This document shows positions 6,113 through 9,852 of a DNA stretch of 9,852 bases, in pieces. The first letter of the stretch is position 1. The number at the start of each line of letters is the position of its first letter. Source of the stretch: Anaerolineales bacterium (GTDB lineage Bacteria > Chloroflexota > Anaerolineae > Anaerolineales > UBA11858); NCBI GenBank assembly GCA_015485245.1, contig WFTY01000083.1, positions 1 to 9,852 of the forward strand. Direction: 5' to 3'. Below the pieces are notes generated by a model. It saw only the letters and a program-made list of their open reading frames with translations, was not told the origin of the DNA and searched no databases. The translations under genes were made by a program, and so were the position numbers.

Positions 6113-6679
6113 ATGGAAAACAAGATCGATTTTGAGCAGCTCGCTCACGAAACACGCATTCTCACCGGCTTCACCAATGCACACGAAACGCTGCTGATAG
6201 AGGCAGCGCCAGACATCACACCGCACCTGGTCCATGTCACCGAAGCCTTTTACAAAATATTGCACACACTACCAAAGGCCCAGCCTTTTCTGGATGGTCG
6301 TCTTGAGGCACTAAAAAAAGCTCACCTCAACTGGCTGGAGTCCCTCTTCACCGGCCCCTTCGACGCCGACTTTGCCCAGGGGATGTATCACGTCGGCATG
6401 GTTCACGTTCGGGTCAAACTGCCGGTGGAGTTCATGCAGGGGGCCGGCACCCTGATTTTGAGCGAACTCATCAGCGTCGCCAAAGAGGTCTACCGGGACG
6501 ACGCCCAACGCCAGGCCGATATCATCCGCGCCATCAACGGCGTTATCGGTTTCTCGGTCACCATCATGCAGGAGTCCTATCAGGCCTCTTCCCTGGCGGA
6601 GGAGCTGGACAAATTCCTCGCCATCACCGGCATGAGCCGCACCCTGTTCAACAACCTCGCCCTCGCTTACGAAAACTAG
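6113..6679 (+). CDS. Stand-alone protoglobin / globin-coupled-sensor heme domain
   Basis: The 188-residue protein matches the protoglobin sensor domain and carries no output domain. Residues 45-60 (AFYKILHTLPKAQPFL) match the FYxxL...P region where the distal B10 tyrosine lies in sensors such as HemAT; Y47 is the candidate. HLNWLESLFTGPFDADF (71-87) and then MYHVGMVHVRVKLPVEF (91-107) follow; the last carries the proximal heme ligand, H98 by comparison with (I/V)GxxHxRIGLP. Such domains bind O2, CO or NO through heme b and usually sit at the N-terminus of chemoreceptors, kinases or diguanylate cyclases. Here the protein ends with a short helical tail. AAGGGTAGGA precedes the ATG. The Roadblock/LC7 gene follows 36 bases later on the same strand, almost certainly co-transcribed. 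Heme binding is a family-based prediction; the gas ligand is unknown. Confidence 0.88.
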   Translation: MENKIDFEQLAHETRILTGFTNAHETLLIEAAPDITPHLVHVTEAFYKILHTLPKAQPFLDGRLEALKKAHLNWLESLFTGPFDADFAQGMYHVGMVHVRVKLPVEFMQGAGTLILSELISVAKEVYRDDAQRQADIIRAINGVIGFSVTIMQESYQASSLAEELDKFLAITGMSRTLFNNLALAYEN

Positions 6680-6715
6680 CCGGACGGTTACCACACAATT
6701 TAAGGAAGAGTGTTT

Positions 6716-7078
6716 ATGCGTTCAGATCTACTGACCAATGTTCTCAGCGAACTCAACGGTGCCTCGGCCGACATTGAGGCCTCCGCCGTTATCTCCACCG
6801 ATGGCTTGATGATGGCCGCCCAACTGCCATCCGGCCTGGACGAAGACCGCGTCGGTGCCATGGGCGCCGCCATGCTCTCTCTCGGCGACCGCACCGCACA
6901 GGAACTCAGCCGCGGCAAGCTGGAGCAAGTTCTGATCAAGGGTGACAGCGGTTACGTCCTTATGACCCACGCCGGCAGTGAAGCCGTGCTCTCCGTACTG
7001 GCCAAATCGGAAGCCCGCCTGGGGCTGATTTTTCTCGATGTAAAACGCGCAGCGGAATCCATCGCCAAGCTGGTCTAG
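6716..7078 (+). CDS. Roadblock/LC7 (MglB-like) regulator of a Ras-like GTPase
   Basis: The 120-residue protein is a single Roadblock/LC7 domain. Bacterial members such as MglB dimerise and act as GTPase-activating partners of small Ras-like GTPases, or as scaffolds. Family marks are ASAVISTDGLMMAAQLP (22-38), GAAMLSLGDRTAQEL (50-64), LIKGDSGYVLM (73-83) and LGLIFLDVKRAAESI (102-116). AAGGAAG lies seven bases before the ATG at 6716; a GTG two codons earlier is less likely. It follows the globin gene directly. No MglA-type GTPase is in this window, so its partner must be encoded elsewhere. The link to the globin is inferred from co-orientation and close spacing. Confidence 0.88.
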   Translation: MRSDLLTNVLSELNGASADIEASAVISTDGLMMAAQLPSGLDEDRVGAMGAAMLSLGDRTAQELSRGKLEQVLIKGDSGYVLMTHAGSEAVLSVLAKSEARLGLIFLDVKRAAESIAKLV

Positions 7079-7110
7079 GAAGCCGTCGGACTTAGGAGTA
7101 GTCATGTACT

Positions 7111-7146
7111 GGGGCCAATGCTGAATGAACGATCAGCACTGGCCCC
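7111..7146. terminator. Strong hairpin between Roadblock gene and hrpA
   Basis: GGGGCCAATGCTGA (7111-7124) pairs with TCAGCACTGGCCCC (7133-7146): 13 pairs with one A/C mismatch and an eight-base loop. It lies between the two convergent stop codons. Neither strand has a T run after it, as at 4041-4070, so it may be a bidirectional 3'-end structure and not a classical intrinsic terminator. Confidence 0.6.
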
Positions 7147-7149
7147 GCC

Positions 7150-9825
7150 CTACACGCCCACCTTCTGCCACTGCGCCTTCAGGCGTTTAACCGACACCGG
7201 CATTTTCGTGCGCAGCTCCTGAGCGTAGAGGGAGACGCGCAACTCTTCGATCATCCAGCGGTAGGTTTCGAGGCCGGCATCGTCAATATTGGCCTTGTCG
7301 TGTTTCGCCTTGCGCTCCAGGTAGGCTTGCCACAGCGGCTTGATGTCGTTCATCAACTGGCGATCTTTATCAGCGCCATCCTTTAGCTTGTCCAGCCGCC
7401 GATTGATCGCCTTGAGATAGCGTGGGTACTCCCGCAACCACTCCACCGGGGTGGACAGAACGAAGCCCTGGCAGATCAGCTGGTCGAGCTGTGCCTTGAT
7501 ATCCCCCACCGCGTGAAGCCAGGCGGGGGGAAGACTGCCCTTCATGCGTTTACTGATTTTGTGGTGCTCAGCCAGAATATCGAGCACGCGGGCAGCCACC
7601 TCGTTGGCGACACTGATGAGCTGGCGCTTGCCCGCTTCAAAACAGGCGTCAAAGGCTGCCTGGGTGCGGGGCAGCTCGGCACCGAGAAAGGCGATATCGA
7701 CCACCTTGGCAATCAACTGCTGCTTCAGCTCGTTGCACTGCCCGATGGGGGCATAGTAAAGACACATTTTATCGATGCCCGGCAGGTTCTTGTTGAGGTA
7801 CTTCACCTTGTCCGGCAGCTGCATCAGAATCAGTTTTCGCAGCGCCTTGCGGGTGGTCTGCTCCGCCGCCGCCAGGGAGTCATTCAGGCGCAGGGCGATA
7901 CGCTCACCTTCGTCGATCAGGGCAGGAAAACCGCGCATCTCCACCCCGTTGCGCTCAAACGCCACGCTCTCGGGCAGTTCGCCGAAATCCCAGCGCTGAA
8001 CCTCATCACGCTCGGCCTCCCACACCGGCACGGCGGCAAAACTCTGTTTGGCCTGATCCCTGAAGCGGTGCTGGAGTTGCGACAGGTCGCGCCCCTCGGC
8101 CACCAACTGGCCGCCCTCATCGACGATTTTGAAATTCATCCGCAAGTAGTCGGGAAGACGCGCCTCATCCCAGCTCTCTTTGGGAATATCCACCCCGGTC
8201 ATGCGCAGCAGCTGTTTGGCCAGCGCCTCCCTGAGCGGCGCCTCTCCCGGCACCAGCGCTGCCAAACAGGCGTCAGCAAAGTTGGGGGCGGGCACAAAGT
8301 TGCGCCGCAGCGCCTTGGGCAGGGACTTGATCAGAAACACCAGCTTGTCGTGCAGCAACCCCGGCACCAGCCACTCGAAGGGCTGGGGCTTGAGCAGGTT
8401 CAGCGCCGGCAGCGGCACCGTGACGGTGACCCCATCCTCGGGATCACCCGGCTCAAATTTGTAGTCCAGCCGCAGCGTCAGCCCCTGGCTCTTCAGGGTC
8501 GGCGGGAACTGCGCGGTGGAGACGCTCCCCGCGCTGTGGCGCATCAGCGTGTCACGGTCGATGTAGAGCAGTTTGGGGTTCTTCCTTTCAGCGCTTTTGC
8601 GCCACTTGTCGAGCCGCCGCCCCTCGCAGATGTCATGGGGGATCAGTTTGTCGTAAAACGTGTAGATCACCTCATCATCCACCAGCACATCGCGCCGCCG
8701 CGCCTTGGCCTCTAGCTCCTCAATCTCGGCAACGAGGGCCTGATTGTGTTTGAAAAAACCGGCCTCACTGCGATACTCACCCGCCACCAGCGCCTGCCGA
8801 ATGAAGATCTCTCGCGCCTCTTCTGGATTGATGCGGCCGTAGTTGACCCGCCGCCTGGGGTTCACAATCAAGCCGTAGAGCGTGGTGCGTTCGTAGGCCA
8901 TGACGGCCCCGGCGCGCTTCTCCCAATGGGGGTCGTAGTGGCTGCGTTTGAGCAGTTCGCCAGCCACCGGTTCGATCCACTCCGGCTCGATGCGGGCCAG
9001 GGTGCGGGCATAAAGGCGCGTCGTCTCCACCAGTTCAGCGGCGATGATCCACTTGGGCTTCTTTTTGAACAGCGCCGAGCCGGGAAAGGCGTGCAACTTG
9101 ATGCCCCGCGCGCCGATGTAGTCCTGCTCTTTCGCCACGCTGCGATTGGCCACATTCCCCAGCAGCCCGGCCAGCAGCGCCCGGTGAATGGCGGCAAAGT
9201 CGGCGGCCTGCTCATTCAGGTGCCAGCGCATCTCCTTCACCAATCCCAGCAACTGGCTGTGAATGTCGTGCCAGTCGCGCATCCGCATAAAAGAGATGAA
9301 GTTGGCCTGGCACCATTTGCGTAGCTTGTTGTGACTCAGGTGGCGCTTCTGCTCGTGGTACTCGCGCCAGAGGTTGAGGTAGGCGAGAAAGTCCGACAGC
9401 TCGTCTTTGAACGCCTTGTGTTTCTCATCCGCCGCCTGCTGTTTCTCCACCGGCCGTTCGCGTGGGTCCTGCACGCTGAGAGCCGAGGCGATGATCAGCA
9501 CTTCAGCAAGGCTCCCCTCCTCCCTGGCCGCCAGAATCATCCGCGCCACACGCGGATCAAGGGGCAGGCGCGCCAGCTGTCGCCCGGTATCGGTCAACTG
9601 TTTGCCGACCACCGCGCCCAACTCTTCCAGCAGTTTGTAGCCGTCGGTGATCATCTTCGCGTCCGGCGCTTCCACAAACGGGAAGCGCTCCACATCGCCC
9701 AGCCCCAGCGCCTTCATCTGCAAAATAACGGCGGCGAGGTTGGAGCGTTTGATCTCCGGGTCGGTAAATTCCGGGCGGCTGAGAAAGTCCGCCTCCGAGT
9801 AGAGACGAAAGCAGACTCCCGGCCC
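7150..9825 (-). CDS. hrpA: ATP-dependent RNA helicase HrpA, C-terminal 891 residues (5' truncated by contig end)
   Basis: HrpA is a DEAH-box RNA helicase of about 1300 residues in E. coli, acting in the cytoplasm on mRNA and stalled ribosomes. The window begins just after helicase motif VI, at GPGVCFRLYSEADFLSRPEF, so Walker A, DEAH and the QRxGRxGR arginine motif are missing because the sequence stops. Remaining parts, numbered from that glycine, are the winged-helix/HA2 region (about 25-135, with NLAAVILQMKALGLGD and LSVQDPRERP at 116-125), an OB-fold region (with VNPRRRVNYGRINPEEAREI at about 322-341) and the long HrpA-specific DUF3418 C-terminus, ending PVSVKRLKAQWQKVGV. No internal stop or frameshift is apparent. 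The frame can be read five codons further (MYKRQ), but those come from sequencing adapter. It is convergent with the Roadblock gene. Confidence 0.95.
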   Translation of the reverse strand, partial: GPGVCFRLYSEADFLSRPEFTDPEIKRSNLAAVILQMKALGLGDVERFPFVEAPDAKMITDGYKLLEELGAVVGKQLTDTGRQLARLPLDPRVARMILAAREEGSLAEVLIIASALSVQDPRERPVEKQQAADEKHKAFKDELSDFLAYLNLWREYHEQKRHLSHNKLRKWCQANFISFMRMRDWHDIHSQLLGLVKEMRWHLNEQAADFAAIHRALLAGLLGNVANRSVAKEQDYIGARGIKLHAFPGSALFKKKPKWIIAAELVETTRLYARTLARIEPEWIEPVAGELLKRSHYDPHWEKRAGAVMAYERTTLYGLIVNPRRRVNYGRINPEEAREIFIRQALVAGEYRSEAGFFKHNQALVAEIEELEAKARRRDVLVDDEVIYTFYDKLIPHDICEGRRLDKWRKSAERKNPKLLYIDRDTLMRHSAGSVSTAQFPPTLKSQGLTLRLDYKFEPGDPEDGVTVTVPLPALNLLKPQPFEWLVPGLLHDKLVFLIKSLPKALRRNFVPAPNFADACLAALVPGEAPLREALAKQLLRMTGVDIPKESWDEARLPDYLRMNFKIVDEGGQLVAEGRDLSQLQHRFRDQAKQSFAAVPVWEAERDEVQRWDFGELPESVAFERNGVEMRGFPALIDEGERIALRLNDSLAAAEQTTRKALRKLILMQLPDKVKYLNKNLPGIDKMCLYYAPIGQCNELKQQLIAKVVDIAFLGAELPRTQAAFDACFEAGKRQLISVANEVAARVLDILAEHHKISKRMKGSLPPAWLHAVGDIKAQLDQLICQGFVLSTPVEWLREYPRYLKAINRRLDKLKDGADKDRQLMNDIKPLWQAYLERKAKHDKANIDDAGLETYRWMIEELRVSLYAQELRTKMPVSVKRLKAQWQKVGV

Positions 9826-9852
9826 CTGTCTCTTATACACATCTCCGAGCCC
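9826..9852. other. Nextera transposase adapter (assembly artefact)
   Basis: CTGTCTCTTATACACATCT (9826-9844) is the 19-base Tn5 mosaic end used in Nextera libraries, and CCGAGCCC (9845-9852) is the start of the adapter that follows it. It is not genomic and marks an untrimmed contig end. On the minus strand it translates as MYKRQ, a known false N-terminus. Confidence 0.97.

Noticed and set aside
7104..7124. Six-codon frame (MYWGQC) with AGGAG upstream, overlapping the hairpin
   Set aside because: Very short, located after the last gene of an operon with nothing downstream to regulate; likely chance.
7513..8715. Open frame of 400 codons on the + strand inside hrpA
   Set aside because: It lies fully antisense to clear HrpA coding sequence and its translation is rich in Gln, His and Arg without domain-like patterns; it is a by-product of GC-rich codon use.
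1..9852. Mobile elements, CRISPR arrays, tRNA or rRNA genes
   Set aside because: No transposase, terminal repeats, regularly spaced repeats or RNA-gene structure was seen; the only transposon-like sequence is the library adapter at the right end.

Overview
The window looks like chromosomal DNA from a GC-rich gammaproteobacterium. The clearest markers are an SrkA/YihE-type kinase, ApaG, a very long HrpA helicase of the enterobacterial type and a CysK tail. I cannot name the genus; a motile, environmental, possibly Chromatiales-like lineage is a guess from gene content only. All coordinates are from reading the sequence by eye, and no database search was possible.

Layout. Bases 1-195 are the end of cysK (+). 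A hairpin separates it from an HDOD signalling protein (-, 239-1102). Divergent from that is a small CheZ-like helical protein (+, 1298-1849), preceded by a good FliA/sigma-28-type promoter match. It converges on a glutaredoxin (-, 1913-2194) with an unusual CGFC active site. Next is a GAF/HD-GYP protein (+, 2398-4026), predicted to degrade c-di-GMP, with a roughly 110-residue insertion inside its catalytic domain and another sigma-28-like promoter upstream. A large palindrome (4041-4070) separates it from an arsC/yfgD-srkA pair (-, 5417 to 4069). apaG (+, 5553-5936) is divergent from arsC. A two-gene cassette follows: a stand-alone protoglobin (+, 6113-6679) and a Roadblock/LC7 protein (+, 6716-7078). 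A hairpin (7111-7146) separates this from hrpA (-, 7150-9825), which lacks its N-terminal motor because the contig ends. Bases 9826-9852 are Nextera transposase adapter, not genomic DNA.

How the genes may work together. The left half (HDOD, CheZ-like, HD-GYP) reads as a motility/second-messenger neighbourhood: two of its genes carry flagellar-type promoter matches, and the CheZ-like protein has a D-x3-Q pair and an acidic C-terminal tail resembling those CheZ uses on CheY. The right half holds the other candidate system. A heme-globin sensor domain without an output domain is followed by a Roadblock/LC7 protein, the class that regulates small Ras-like GTPases. This would fit a split gas or redox sensor whose output acts in trans. 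arsC-srkA, apaG, glutaredoxin and hrpA are housekeeping or stress functions. No mobile element, CRISPR array, tRNA or rRNA was seen, and no gap over 300 bases lacks a gene.
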